Source: Plasmopara viticola
Taxonomy: Eukaryota; Oomycota; Peronosporomycetes; Peronosporales; Peronosporaceae
Direction of reading: 5' to 3'
Length of the DNA stretch: 64,000 nt
Assembly (NCBI GenBank): GCA_001695595.3
Contig: MBPM02000067.1
Location: 62,001-126,000 of the forward strand
The notes beneath the pieces are model-generated. The model was not told the DNA's origin, did no database searches, and saw only the letters and a program-made list of their open reading frames with translations. The position numbers were made by a program, and so were the translations under genes. Of this stretch, positions 13,101 through 24,084 are shown one piece after another. The first letter of the stretch is position 1. Each line of letters opens with the position of its first letter.

Positions 13101-16100
13101 TCACGCGCTGGCATTTTCAGCGGGAGCTGCAAAATACATGTCCTGCATCGTATATTGTAATGATACAAGCCCATCAGAGTAATTGTCTTCCTCAGCGGTC
13201 TCATTGTCAACGGAAGACGATGGTGTAAGCACTTGACGACTTGTTACCTTCATCTCTTCCCTCTGGGTCATTTCAGCGCCATCACCTACACTAGGAGTGC
13301 AGATCGGATCGTTCGAGCCAAAGCAAATCGTGTTGTTTACCTTGGGCGTCGATTTTGGTGGTGTTTCTGGAAGTGATGATAAAATGGCCATGTTGATACT
13401 AGTAGCCAGATCTAGTGGAGGGGGGACCTCTGGCATTGCAAAACAACCTTCGCTGTGACCATCGAAAACAGGTGAGCCGCCAATGCCAAAATACGAATCC
13501 ATCTCCATTACAAAAAGTTGTTCATCGCCGTTCGTATAACCCTCAGGAGCCATCGCCATGGTGCTTGCACTTGATTCTTGACTCGGGTTTGGTCTTTTCC
13601 GCTTAATTTCGAGAATACGGCCTTCTGGATGATTATCGTCAAATGCTCTAAATGACACCTTTGGGTGGGCCCAAAGCGGAAGCGATCGTTGAGCAAACGT
13701 TCTTAATTCACTCTTAGCACTTTCACAACCACCGGAGCAAAGACTCGAATGGTATTCTAGAGGGAATGGTGAGAAATCTGACTTTCGTCGACCCGAGGCG
13801 AGCAGATCCCACGATTTAAGCTCCGTAATACTCGCCTCAAAGCCAAAAGAGGACAGGGAAGACTTACTTTTTTTCGTTTTCGAGTCGAATAACGTGGCAC
13901 GAGCGTGGTCGGCTTTGTGCTGGGAAAGCGCAGTTACGCACATGCCATACAGCTTTAGTGTAGAATCACAGCAGATAAACATCTTTAGCCCATCCGGTGC
14001 AAACAGACAGCACAGCCGTTGGCGCAATCGACGGCGACGGGATTCCACATCCGTGTCATTTTCAAAATGCTGATAGCCGAAGTCAATGGCAGATGTGGCA
14101 AGTTGCGATAGAAGTGCATGTGACGCATCCAGTGCTGATTCTAGAATCGAATTGCGCATACTCCCACTTGCATGTGAACTGTGATATGATGGACCTGGTG
14201 GCGATGACGATGAAGACGTTGACGACAGAGACGAAGATGATGAAGTGGACGACGAGCGAGTTGTACGAGATTTAGATGATGAAGTACCCGTAGACTTATC
14301 GACACTCGCAGTTGTTGCGGTGAAAACTTTCATATCATGACGAATTCGAAGCACCTGAGTATGCGTTCGAGTCTCAAGTGCACGAAAGTCGGCATAAAAA
14401 TCGTTTACTTGCCGTAGCGGAAACCCTGCCCCGAGTTCATCAGCATCAGATAAAACAGCATTATCGACTATGTTAGCGTGTGTGTCAGCACTAATGCGCG
14501 CTCCTTCAGGGTGCAAAGCGTAAAGGTGACTCGTGCCATGCGCTGACGTCACATTAATCCATTTACCATCCTGGCTGAACGCAATATCTTGGATACTCGC
14601 GTGAGTTATTCCTCGCTGTAACTTGTACACGAGTTGGTAATGCAGCGTTCCATGTCCGAGGACTGATGGTACATTGGGTCTGTTGACAACGCTCTGTAAT
14701 GGTGGTGATAGTCGGTAGACATGTAGGTTTTGACCTTTAGTGGAGCTTGTCGCCAATAAAAGTCCGGAAAAATCTAGCGATAAATTCACCAAAGCAGTGG
14801 AATGGCACGGAAAATTTGCCAGTATGCGTTTGGTAATCAGGTCAAACACCACAACCCATCCTGGTTTTTTCTTTAAGGCTATAGCTGCTGCATCATCGCT
14901 TGAGTGGATCTGTTGAAACTGTTTACAGCTCACATTGTAGTCCTTAGAAGATGACTTTCGAAACCGATCACAGCTGCGTCGACTAGTTGCTGACGTCTGT
15001 GGATGACCACTATGCACGTCATTTCTTGGCGTGCCAGGAGATGAAGACAAATAGGGCGCGATTGTGGCTCGTCCGACCTCTGAAAGGTAATACAGTCCCG
15101 AAGCGACATTCTGTGCAACGTTAATTGCAGTGTAGGTTGGCGACGAGTTGTGGGATACGTCACGGGTTTCGACAGTCATTCCACTGGGACCAAGAGCTTC
15201 GATAGGAACATCGTCGAAATCCGAATCGTCGTCTCCTCTACGTGAAATCGACTGCTCTTGATTATTAGCTTGGACTGTGACAGCGCCGTGTGTGAATCCT
15301 GAATATGCCAGCCAGCGCGGACCGAGAGCCATTGCAGGCGATGCTACGATAAGTGTTTGCTGTAGCTGAAAAGTGGCCAAATTGTACAGAAAAAGCTCAA
15401 GCGTTTCGCATAGCACCGCCGCCGTCGTGGCGTTTGTTTGGACGTCCAGGACCAGCGAAGGCGATGGTGGCAACTTGTACAATAGCTTTTGGCCATCCAA
15501 ATTCAGTACTGCAATGTCTTCGTGTCCATCATTTTCTTCTGTGTCATTCATTGAGGTCACAAAGTCTTCGTCCTCCTTATCGCTCAAAGGCAGCGGTGCG
15601 CTCCGTTTTGACACGAACAGGGCTCCTAACTCCCGCGTTTTATTCACTTCTGTTGAAATTTCAAACAAGCAAAAGAAACGCACTCTCGAAACCCGCGCTG
15701 CGTCCTTCTTGGGGTCGATCAGCAGCTAAAAACGAAAAATTAGCGTGGTACATCATTTATTACGTTGCAATACGCGCACATGAGATCTAAAGCACGCACC
15801 TGGACTGGAGAGCAGCAGTTTTCACGAGCCATGCTTAGACTGTTAAGGTTGTAGATACGCCAATCAGAACGGGTACACAGCAACAGGAACGTATGGCCGC
15901 GGACACGCTGCAGAGTGCAAAAAGTCACTTCCAGGGAGCCCTCAGAGGTAGCTGAGGGACCGCTGGACACAGAAGATTCTAATGGATTCAATGCAGCGAC
16001 TGAACTGTTCCTAATTCCGCGGTAGCTTGGTGTACGCGCGCTGGCACGACGCGTGGGGTGAGTAGGAGTCTTCATCTGCGGCAGATGCGCTATTGAACCT

Positions 16101-16105
16101 TCCAT
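13101..16105 (-). CDS. BCAS3-domain beta-propeller autophagy protein (two exons)
   Basis: Exons are 16105-15800 and 15725-13101, joined over a 74-bp GT-AG intron. The joined product is about 976 residues (102 + 874). Family hallmarks, numbered in the joined protein: ALGPRWLAY at ~235-243 (BCAS3 proteins carry ALGSRWLAY), GQNLHVYRL at ~433-441 (a propeller strand ending like GNNINVFRI), SIQDIAFSQDGKWI at ~479-492, and LPLWAHPKVSF at ~784-794 in the BCAS3 C-terminal domain. A serine-rich linker lies at ~581-611. BCAS3 and plant ATG18f-h proteins bind phosphatidylinositol 3-phosphate at forming autophagosomes; that role is inferred from family. I chose ATG 16105 because it is the first ATG of exon 1; ATG 16075 is an alternative. 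The intron acceptor restores the frame and adds LLIDPKKDAARVSR before the exon-2 open frame. Confidence 0.85.
15726..15799 (-). other. 74-bp spliceosomal intron in the BCAS3-like gene
   Basis: On the minus strand the donor is CAG|GTGCGT at 15800/15799 and the acceptor is GTTTTTAG|CTGCTG at 15726/15725. It is a phase-0 intron: both exons are read in complete codons across it. Reading through it gives an in-frame stop shortly after the donor, so splicing is needed for the full protein. The length fits the short introns usual in oomycetes. Confidence 0.85.
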
Positions 16106-16207
16106 AAAGAACACCACCACCTTCAACGCTAAAAGGGGTTGGTGAAAATGGGATATGTACCGGTTTAATTCTATTCGAACTGGTAGTAACAAAAAAACTG
16201 TAAAGAA
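16106..16207. promoter_or_regulatory. 102-bp divergent intergenic region (shared promoter candidate)
   Basis: Only ~102 bases separate the proposed BCAS3-like ATG (minus) from the LAMTOR5-like ATG (plus). Both transcripts must start within or next to this segment or in the other gene's 5' end. It contains pyrimidine- and A-rich tracts, but I could not identify a definite TATA box or initiator. The call rests on geometry only. Confidence 0.45.
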
Positions 16208-16516
16208 ATGACGCAAGGCCTAGTGCTGAACGATGGGCACGGACTCTTGCTTAAGGCGGAAGGAGATCTCTTATATACGGCGCACGGTCAAAAGAATGGT
16301 TTTTTCACTTGCATTGCCGAGAAAGCCATCGATTTGGGCCAATTTACTAGGGAAAATGAGGATGAGGACGCCGCCGAGCCGAACAATGACCAGTCGCTTC
16401 CGACCGTGCGCCTGGAGACGAACAGACGATCACTGCTGATTGCTAAGTTCGAGACGGGCGGACGGGAGCGCACGCTTGTGGTTTCCAAGCCTCGGGGTGG
16501 AGCAAATGACGAGTAA
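16208..16516 (+). CDS. LAMTOR5/HBXIP-like Ragulator subunit (roadblock fold)
   Basis: A 102-residue protein without membrane segments. Its order of motifs follows LAMTOR5: an N-terminal strand pair around GLVLNDGHGLLLKAEGDL, a helix region with an acidic insert (ENEDEDAAEPNND), then PTVRLETNRRSLLIAKFE and TLVVSK, matching the family pattern of a PVV-LES strand followed by an I-I-K strand and an AVHK-like end. LAMTOR5 is about 91 residues in animals and belongs to the Ragulator scaffold that anchors Rag GTPases and TORC1 at lysosomes; that function is inferred. The start is the first ATG after the divergent spacer. The stop is only 80 bases from the stop of the convergent zinc-finger gene. Distant matching was done by eye, so another roadblock-fold protein (LAMTOR4 type) is possible. 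Confidence 0.55.
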   Translation: MTQGLVLNDGHGLLLKAEGDLLYTAHGQKNGFFTCIAEKAIDLGQFTRENEDEDAAEPNNDQSLPTVRLETNRRSLLIAKFETGGRERTLVVSKPRGGANDE

Positions 16517-16596
16517 AATTTCTCAGAAAAAGGTGAAGAGAGCGAGGGCCTTCGTGCTATATACTTTTTATTATTGGTTTTTGGCTATTAAAGATG

Positions 16597-18021
16597 TCAA
16601 TTGTCGCTATCGACCAAGTGCTCATTTTCTTCCTTTTCGTGTGTCTTTTTGTGTCGTGCAAAATTTGAAACCTGTGTAAACTTCTTCTGACAGCCTTCGT
16701 ATGGACATACGTACGGTTGAAAACCCGCGTGCATCCATATGTGCTCTTTAAGTGAAACAGAATGCGCGAAACTTCTGCCACAGCCGTCGTAATGACATGT
16801 GTATGGCTTAATGCCTGCATGAGTGCGCTCGTGTGCGCGCAGATTTGAGCTATGGGCATATCGCTTCGTACAACCAGAATACGAACATTTAAGTGGCTTC
16901 TCACCCGTGTGCGTCCGGATATGGTTTTGCAATTCAGATCGTCCGCGGAACTGCTTGTTGCACGTCGGACACTCGTGCTTTTTGCTAGGCTTGACGCGCG
17001 ACTTAGTCACCTTCGGTTTCGAATACATTTCAACCTGCTCCAGAAACTTGTCCTGATTCTCGTTATTAGTGATGGCTGACATCTTGGATGTATTTAATGC
17101 CAGAGTATCGCTGAGATTGCGCGTGGCACCACCGCTGGATGCATTCGTTGTCGCACTCGTAGCCGGCAAAAAAGTGCTTTCTTGTCGATCATCATCGTCA
17201 CCTATACTGCCGCTAATACCAGTTTGGTTTAGCGATTTGATGTATCCGTCCAGCTCTATCACCGAGTCCTTGACATAATCGCTAATGGCCCACACGGTAT
17301 TCTCATTCATCTGACCCAAATCGAACGCGTAGCCATCGTCGTCGATCTGACGCACCGTATCAGGCTGGTACTTGCTGATTACATCCATGAGTCCACGGAG
17401 GTACTGGCTGGGGAGCATTGTAATTTTCTGTACGAGGCACTGCTTGTCATAGAAACTCATGGGTTTAACGTTGTCTGGGTACATGTAGTCACCTGTAGAT
17501 GAATTTATATATTTGGTGTTGCCACCAGAGCCCTCAGCATGCGATGGCAGTACTGCACTACCTGTAACAGACCCTTGTCCTTCATTATCGGTAGTCGCTT
17601 CGTTACTTTCCGTCGTCAGGGCTTCCGCGCGCGAAGCTGTTGCGAGAGGTGCATTAGTGTTTAAGACATTCATGGATGACGGTAATAAGGAGCTGATAGA
17701 GAGCTGACTTGACGTGCGCTTTTCAAGTACCGCAACCATCGACGGGATAGGCCCTAAGCCACCGAAGCTGTCGGCATCGCCCAGCATCCAGGAAGGATCC
17801 TTCTGCAGACTCAGCCCCACATTAGGATAACTCTTCAAAACCTTTTCACCCGTATTCTCCACGGCCGATGCGTCCAGCACACTATGCTTTAAGTCATTAA
17901 CGGTCACGAGATCAGCCGTGCCTTCTTCGTTAAGTTTTTGGCGCTTGGTGGACAGCAACACGCCATCGCTAGAAGCGAAGCCCACCGCTTTAGTTGCAGA
18001 GTCAGCAGCTGAGGTGCTCAT
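16597..18021 (-). CDS. NET-domain protein with four C2H2 zinc fingers
   Basis: A single-exon protein of 474 residues. Residues ~187-256 (from PMSFYDKQCLVQKI through AISDYVKDSV) fit the NET domain of BET proteins: M-S/T-F/Y..K..L...I..LP...L..L..VI....P, then an acidic stretch, FDL, and a final T/V....YV helix. Four C2H2 fingers follow at ~351-371, 379-401, 409-431 and 439-461; the last three are C-x4-C-x12-H-x3-H fingers of the TFIIIA kind, joined by HTGEKP-type linkers (HTGEKPLKC, HAGIKPYTC, HAGFQPYVC). The N-terminal 180 residues are Ser/Thr/Ala-rich and probably disordered. A DNA-binding nuclear protein that recruits partners through NET is the natural inference. No bromodomain is present. 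ATG 18021 has no in-frame ATG before it nearby. Confidence 0.9.
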   Translation of the reverse strand: MSTSAADSATKAVGFASSDGVLLSTKRQKLNEEGTADLVTVNDLKHSVLDASAVENTGEKVLKSYPNVGLSLQKDPSWMLGDADSFGGLGPIPSMVAVLEKRTSSQLSISSLLPSSMNVLNTNAPLATASRAEALTTESNEATTDNEGQGSVTGSAVLPSHAEGSGGNTKYINSSTGDYMYPDNVKPMSFYDKQCLVQKITMLPSQYLRGLMDVISKYQPDTVRQIDDDGYAFDLGQMNENTVWAISDYVKDSVIELDGYIKSLNQTGISGSIGDDDDRQESTFLPATSATTNASSGGATRNLSDTLALNTSKMSAITNNENQDKFLEQVEMYSKPKVTKSRVKPSKKHECPTCNKQFRGRSELQNHIRTHTGEKPLKCSYSGCTKRYAHSSNLRAHERTHAGIKPYTCHYDGCGRSFAHSVSLKEHIWMHAGFQPYVCPYEGCQKKFTQVSNFARHKKTHEKEENEHLVDSDN

Positions 18022-21000
18022 AATTTAGAGTGCTAGATGTTTCTTTTGTCCTTAGTATGCTGGAGCACGTACAGAAATACGTATCCTTGCGAGATCTGTT
18101 GCAGCAACCAGCGATTCCGGGTGGTGGCGTTCAAAAACGCAACCAACACTCACCCCCCTCGTCTTCAAAGTCCTTCACTCTCCATTCAAAGAGAAAAACC
18201 CTGTAATATCTGATTGCAAAATTCAGGCGGGTATCATTTAAAGCGCGCTCGGAAATGCGATTAATGTATGATTTCAGGTTTGGACCAAAGTACCTCGTTA
18301 ATACTGTCTGAACTAAAATTCCGCAGTACTCTACCGAACGATGAAGCAATTTTGAGTAACGTTAGTGCTTAATTCCATGACGAAGCATGCTGCAAATCAT
18401 AAGAACTCGCTTTTTTTAGCAACAAGAGATCGCTCAATTAACATGATAAAAAGGAGAAAAGGCAAATATACGTAAATCTAATCACAACACGATTGTATGG
18501 TTACCGCATAACATGTGGGCATTGCAGCTCGCTAATTTTTTTTGCAGGTTTGCCATTGCTATCAAGAAATGATAATAGGATTATTAAAAATGATAATAGG
18601 TTAGTGTGGTCCACATATAAGTCAACATGCGAGAGCTAACGGGCAAAGCCATGTCAAAAGCTAGCTTTTCAAAAAATGACCAACGACACTACATATTGTT
18701 TGTGCATACGGAGTCACAGTCGCCACAGGTCGACCAATCGGACGGTTCTCGATCAAAGTATCCATTTGGGGACATACTAGTGTCTCCGCGAGATCGGGAC
18801 ATGCAGCGCCTCCACGTACAATCGATTAAATGATTGCTTGGTCGCATGTCTATATAAATGTACGCCTGGAGCCCAGTGACGGGATCGCAGTCACCACATG
18901 ATCCCCACGCAGACACGCAGCGGGACACTGACTAGTCTCATCGGTAAAGGGACATGCCTTGCTCTGCCAAAGGGTGACCTTATAACGGTACGGGTGCGTT
19001 TGCGGTTCTCACTGGCGTCACACTCATCACCCATTAACTAAACTTACAGTCGCGCAAAGATCACGCGTCTGCCGCAATCAGTCCCCTCGGGTTGAATGAC
19101 GATCTATTAGGTTCTGGTATGAGTTAACGTGGCTTCATTACATGCACCGGAGTCGCCTTCCCCAGCACGACACTTAGCAGTCAACATTTAGCTTGCACAG
19201 TGTTTTCCCGGACACCTTTTTTTACCATCTTGGGCTTTCCATCTTCGGATAATCCTACCCGACTTCGCGTCGCACGCAAACCCCAGTCGTCTACCTGACA
19301 TTGACGATCGTGCAACTTTATGTATCTTTCAGTGATGAACACGCTGCACTGCGGAGTACTACCTGACGCCTTCGCGTACACAGAAATTTAAAGCTGGAGC
19401 AGCTTTATCAAGATCCCCAATTTTCACCATGGCAGTCGACGCTCGGTCAGCAGCTTCAAGTCTGCTGAAAATTTAAACACTTTTGTCCATTTGGACCGGC
19501 AATTTAAGACACAATTCGAATGCGTCATTGGGTGTTGGAGGCTGGGTCGCATTCTGAGTAGTCGGACCACTCGAGTCCACACGTTTCAAACAGTTAGGCA
19601 ATGAGACCTCCAAAAAGGACAAGACCTGTGCCGGCGTAAGTACTGACCGATCATGAACTCGTACTGACTGATTTGGATCACACATGCACCGTTTGCTAGA
19701 GCAATGCAATGCGTTCCACTTTTAGCCCGTTGCGCTCATCCTTGAGTGGGATTAAACAGCGCCACCGCCTGGCGGCAGTAGCACAGTACGAAATTTGACG
19801 CTTCTATTTATTGCCATCACGGTTGCCGCTATTGGCACACGATGTAGCTGATCACGCAGTCGACCAGCTTTGTAAACGTAGACATCTTGAAATGTAGTAA
19901 TCAGTCTGACGGTTTCCAAAGAGCTGTTACGTACAGTCGAGCTTTGTTTGGTAAAATTTAACGTACGATTAAATAATTCATATAGAATTGTGCTACCTGG
20001 TGAACGACAAGTATTCTTCCTGTATTTGTACCGGTTTGCAAACTGAAGCATTTAAATGATACCGTCCGTCTTTTACTCTTATTATCCGTAGTAGTTAATG
20101 CGGTTGTTTAAATAATTGTCCCTATGAATTCGCGATACCCTTCACTTAAATTACAGAATTTAAATTAGTGTATATACCAAAGGTAGAATGAGAACCGATT
20201 TCGTCGTGTGTTCAATAAATCGTTATTTGAACGGCAATTTGTAGCACACGTCGATCCATTGCGACCGAGAAATGTAAATTGCTGTTCACCGAAAGATCTT
20301 TTACTTTTCTGCACGCTCCATCTGTACAAGTTAAATTATTTGCAATTAACAGCATTTGTAGTCATCCTGGATAAATTGCCTGAAAAGGTTGGGGATGGAT
20401 TGACCATCTTTTCACAACTGTCGGAGAAGCAGTTTGCACAAATGGAAAGGCTTGCTTGCTTTTAAGAGCAGCTCTCCCTGCTGCCAAGTAGCTGGAACGT
20501 ATCGTGGTCATAAAGTTTTGTGAGCAAAGTCTATGCCCGAGGGCTCAGGTAGCGAACAGGTCCACAACATCTACACGATAGAGCCTGATGTGGGGTGTAA
20601 GCCAGTAAATATTAAAGTCTCAAACCTCGAGAAGAAAAATTTAAAACCTTTTTTTTAGATTAAGAAGGTAAGATAGCCACTAGGGGGGCTTGACTACGGA
20701 TGATTAAGTTTGCACTCTCATAATTATTAAGCTGAGCCAAAAGCTGAGCACTCAGTTTTGTTGGAGTTTCTTGTATCCAAGGAGAACATGGAGGAGCAGT
20801 TGAGAGCTCGTACATATAGCGGTGCACGCTTCGCTAAACGGGAACTTTTATAAGTGGAGCTCTATGTTAGACATCAGTGTAGACGTCGGTTTTGTCAATG
20901 AATCATCGTGCCGAGACGAATACGACGTGGTAAAACCCTTCGAGACCGCTGATCTTGTGTAGGAGAAGCCGTCAATGCATGTTGCTCATTGAGCAGCGCA

Positions 21001-21469
21001 TGCCGTCTCATCGTGGATGGAGAGGGTCTTGTTAATAGAACTCGGCTATATACCCTTTTGACAAGCGACATTTGTACAGACGAAGTCAAGAACAGCCTCC
21101 CTTGTATCGGCTCTGGCATGTTAAACTTGGACAAGACGCCCATAACAGAGGCTTGTGTAGCGGACAGCGTAGCCAAGGTAGTGATCACTGGACCTAGATA
21201 AGACGACACTGTTGAATGGAGCGGTCTTGAAGGCACCAAGGATGTACTTAGTGCACGAAGAAGCTTCTAAGTTTTCCATTACAATTTTGATGGCAACCTT
21301 AGCCTACTTGCCATGTACCAAATTCATGATTGGTAGGCTTATAGCCTGTCAAATGGTGTGTCAAAGCTAAGCGAGGGTGAAGTGAAGGCTAGCTGCGCAA
21401 AATGTTCTGCGAGAGGAAAGACTACGCGACGACACTTGTGCGAAAAGGCTAAAATTTCGAAGTGATCAA
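18022..21469. other. 3.4-kb region without recognisable genes
   Basis: This includes the 5' flank of the zinc-finger gene. Open frames are all under ~115 codons and none carries a domain I know. Two parts look like decayed sequence rather than plain spacer: 18620-19390, which has higher GC and many short broken frames, and 20760-21260, where a plus-strand frame (20989-21201) is interrupted by stops. They may be old retroelement remnants, but I found no reverse transcriptase, integrase or LTR signature that would settle it. Confidence 0.55.
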
Positions 21470-21690
21470 TCTATGTCAGCTTACAATGCTGCCTCTAAGC
21501 CAACCAGGTCGACTTACCAGCTGGATGCAATCATCTTACAATCCAGGCGCGATCATCTTAAGTGTGCCTTTTTATGAGCATCCACGTTTGTCACAGTTGC
21601 TTGTTCGCGCGCTCGAGCAATTGCCACTGGACAGCCGTCGGCGAAGAGCCGTGTACCGCTATTCTACCGGTACTACACTGCTGTGCAAGA
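21470..21690 (-). repeat. decayed solo-type Copia LTR, minus strand
   Basis: Reading the minus strand, the order of landmarks matches the better-preserved LTRs further right: a GTTGC/GTGAC segment, GCGCCTGGATTGTAAGATGATTGCATC, then GGTTGGCTTAGAGGCAGCA. Compare the minus LTR at 33634-33978. Many substitutions; ends are approximate and no adjoining internal sequence was recognised on its 5' side. Confidence 0.6.
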
Positions 21691-21869
21691 TATACCCGCA
21701 ATCCCAATAGTGACGACACTCCACGTCTCGACTGACTATACCGAGCTCACTACGAATAGTGCAGACCTTTGTTGTTGGGATGGACTTCATCATGAGAAGT
21801 TAAGAATTACCTTATATACAATGGATTTCATCCCTGCGCAATTCACGGCTCTGCGACGGTGTGAGCAAG

Positions 21870-22383
21870 CAAGGGTGGTGTCATAAACAGGCGCACGGAT
21901 CGGCGCAACTTAAGATCGATGCGCCAGATTGTAAAACTCATGAAATGATCAAGATTAACGATTAGCTTAGAGGTAGCATTTACTTGTGAACATAAGTGTG
22001 TCCACTTTCGAATTCCTTAGCTCTTGAGCTAAAATGCCTCTGCTACGCTATCCCATCGCTTCCTTTGCTCCCTCGGTTCTTTTCTCCTCTCCACCACTAT
22101 CCGCGCTCTTATTCCAATTAGTTATGAGCCTAAGCACCATGCCCTCATGTCCTTCAATGTCTCCAACTATGCGACTTTTAGTAATTGCATGCGTAGTCCG
22201 TCTCTGACAAAGTCAGTGTGGTGTGTTGTCAATCGGGAAAATTTATAATGTTGTGGATCTGCGGGCGCACTATTTTGCTGACAACGGCTAGGAAGCGTGG
22301 GCTACGTAATCACGCCTAAAGATACTGTGCGGTGGGTCACCGAAGGTGAGCTATACCACTTCGGCATCAATGTCACCAGATGA
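21870..22383 (+). pseudogene. family-A Copia remnant: 3' part of LTR plus broken gag
   Basis: LTR-like sequence (GATTAGCTTAGAGGTAGCA at ~21959) leads to a primer-binding-site relic AGTTATGAGCCTAAG at 22121. Downstream, fragments correspond in order to family-A gag: a FATW-like/CMRS..LTKSVW.VVNRE segment (~22165-22240), then a piece matching the EEAW.....TLYGG region (~22288-22340). The central part is missing, and stops and shifts occur in every frame. At about 22384-22405 it passes directly into family-B RNase H sequence, so the junction is a deletion or recombination point. Confidence 0.65.
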
Positions 22384-22404
22384 ATTTAGAAATACTATGC
22401 TCAT

Positions 22405-22985
22405 ACTCGATTGGTTAAAGGTACTAACGTAGGACAAACATATGGACTCGAATTCACACGTGATGGCACCGCTAAGTTCGTGGGCTATTCAGATGCAGAT
22501 TGGGCTGGAGACATTGAGTCTCGCAGAAGCACAAGCGGGTATTTGTTCAAACTATACGGTGGATGTTTCAGCTGGCGAAGCAAGAATCAGCGAACGGTGA
22601 CACTTTCTTCGACGGAAGCCGTATACATGGCGTATTCAGAGGCTACACAAGAAGCAGTGTGGCTTAAGACTTTTCTGTGCGAACTCGGCGAAATAAGGAG
22701 CGACGATGCCATCAAGATCTATGAAGATAACTAAGGCTCGATCGCGCTGGCCAAGAACCCGGAAATTCACAAGCGCACTAAGCACATTGACATTCGATAC
22801 CACTTTGTGCGCGAAAAGGTTGAAGCCAATCAAATAGTGCTCGAGTACTGTCCAACTCAAGATATGCTGGCCGACATCATGACGAAGTCTATTCCAGCTA
22901 CGCAATTCTGCAAACTCCGGAGTATGCTTGGCGTTCAAGCACCAAAGGCTGTCGAGTTGAGTGGGAGTATTGTCGAAGATGCTGG
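22405..22985 (+). pseudogene. family-B Copia RNase H fragment (5'-truncated)
   Basis: This encodes the C-terminal RNase H domain of a Ty1/Copia polyprotein: [11 protein letters not shown] (first catalytic Asp), SSTEAVYMA (Glu region), KIYEDN, then after one in-frame TAA at 22732 (where related copies read Gln) SIALAKNPEIHKRTKHIDIRYHFVREKV and the C-terminal LADIMTK motif. RNase H removes template RNA in reverse transcription. No reverse transcriptase precedes it; the left side is family-A debris. It ends at the polypurine tract GAGTGGGAG just before an LTR, so it is the tail of an element whose front was lost. Confidence 0.9.
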
Positions 22986-23263
22986 CTGTTGTTGAAGATG
23001 CTAGCGAAAAATCGCCTCGACCAGCAATTACATATCGGTAAGTACCGGTATCTGCAATCAGTTGATGACTGCTTGAAGGAGCAGAGTAAGATGGGCAAAA
23101 GATCGGATTTGGAATGGGAAGATGATTGCGCCCGGAAGTTAAGTCATTCTGATTGGCATAGATAAATCTTTGGCTTAGAGGTAGCATGTAGTTGCGGACT
23201 AAGGACCTAATAAATATTCACTTTGCATTCTACCATCTAGTGCTCACTTCGACCTTTTCATTG
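22971..23263 (+). repeat. family-B LTR (shared)
   Basis: Starts TGTCGAAGATGC directly after the polypurine tract GAGTGGGAG and runs to CTTTTCATTG before the primer binding site GGTTATGAGCCCAAG (23264). Family-B landmarks are present: TACATATCGGTAAGTACC, GATGATTGCGCCCGG, GATTGGC, TTGGCTTAGAGGTAGCATG, AATATTCACTTTGC. The first ~20 bases are partly duplicated. It serves as 3' LTR of the fragment on its left and 5' LTR of the element on its right. Confidence 0.85.
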
Positions 23264-23267
23264 GGTT

Positions 23268-24059
23268 ATGAGCCCAAGCCCTGCAACCTCTGCCCCCGAC
23301 TACGACTCCGCCTTTGCAATGAACATCTCTGCCTCCAGTCGAATTAACAAATTCGATGGAACCAACTTCCACACATGGAAGTTCAAGATGCAGATGGTGC
23401 TCGAGAAACGCGATTTGTGGGAGGTCGTTATCGAGGAAGTCAAGCTTGAGCACTGCCTCACCACGCTGTACCAAGCCGCGTTTAATAGAAAATCGTGCAA
23501 GGCCATGGCGATCATCTGTCTCGCGATGGAAGATCAGCAACTGCCTTTGGTCCGGTCGGCAGATGGTGTGCATGAAGCATGGTCACGTCTGAAGTCGCAA
23601 TTCGAGAAGAGAAGTTTGGCCAACAAGCTCTTTCTTCGTCGACGCTTCTTCACGACAATGATGAGTGAAGGTGATGATGTTTTGGGGCGTATTAACAAGA
23701 TCAAGACGCTGGCGGAACAGCTCGATGCGGTGGGCGCTCCGGTCAGCGAAGACGACTTGGTCATCACGCATCTGGCAAGTTTGCATGACTCGTCAGCGTT
23801 CCTGATTACGGCATTGGAGTCTCGATCAGATTCGCTAACGTGGGAGCTCGTAACGTCTCAACTTCTACACGAGGACATGAAGCGCAAGGAACAAGGTGGT
23901 GACGTCGATGGAGCGGCGCACACACAAGGTCAAGCGTTTATGTCAAGCGACAACGAACGGCGTAAGGGTCGTCAACCGCCGATGAAGGCCAACAGCGCCT
24001 GTCATTACTGCGTTGAAAGCGGGCTTTGGATCGCCAAGTGTCTTGTAAGGTATCGCTAA
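23268..24059 (+). pseudogene. family-B gag, open but with a damaged zinc knuckle
   Basis: A 263-residue capsid-type gag. The start codon lies inside the primer binding site (GGTTATGAGCCC). N-terminal INKFDGTNFHTWKFKMQMVLE is the typical Copia gag opening; the helical UBN2-type region follows (LANKLFLRRRFFTTMM, INKIKTLAEQLDAVGAPV, LVITHLASL). The nucleic-acid-binding knuckle reads CHYCVESGLWIAKC, so the third metal ligand is Leu instead of the His of family copies (CHNCGKQGHWMAEC). The frame ends at TAA 24057 soon after the knuckle, earlier than in the gag-pol at 48387, where gag runs on into protease. Confidence 0.85.
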
Positions 24060-24084
24060 AACGCGGAGCGGCAGCGACCACAGC

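Noticed and set aside
15353..15790. 145-codon plus-strand open frame over the start of the BCAS3-like exon 2
   Set aside because: Antisense to a well-supported coding exon; no domain.
15740..16216. 158-codon minus-strand frame taken as a separate gene
   Set aside because: Its first part starts at TTG and overlaps the divergent gene, and its last part is intron. The donor site at 15800/15799 joins it in frame to the BCAS3-like exon 2, so it is exon 1.
20208..20465. 85-codon plus-strand open frame as a small secreted or effector protein
   Set aside because: No signal peptide at the N-terminus, no RXLR or similar motif, and no support beyond length.
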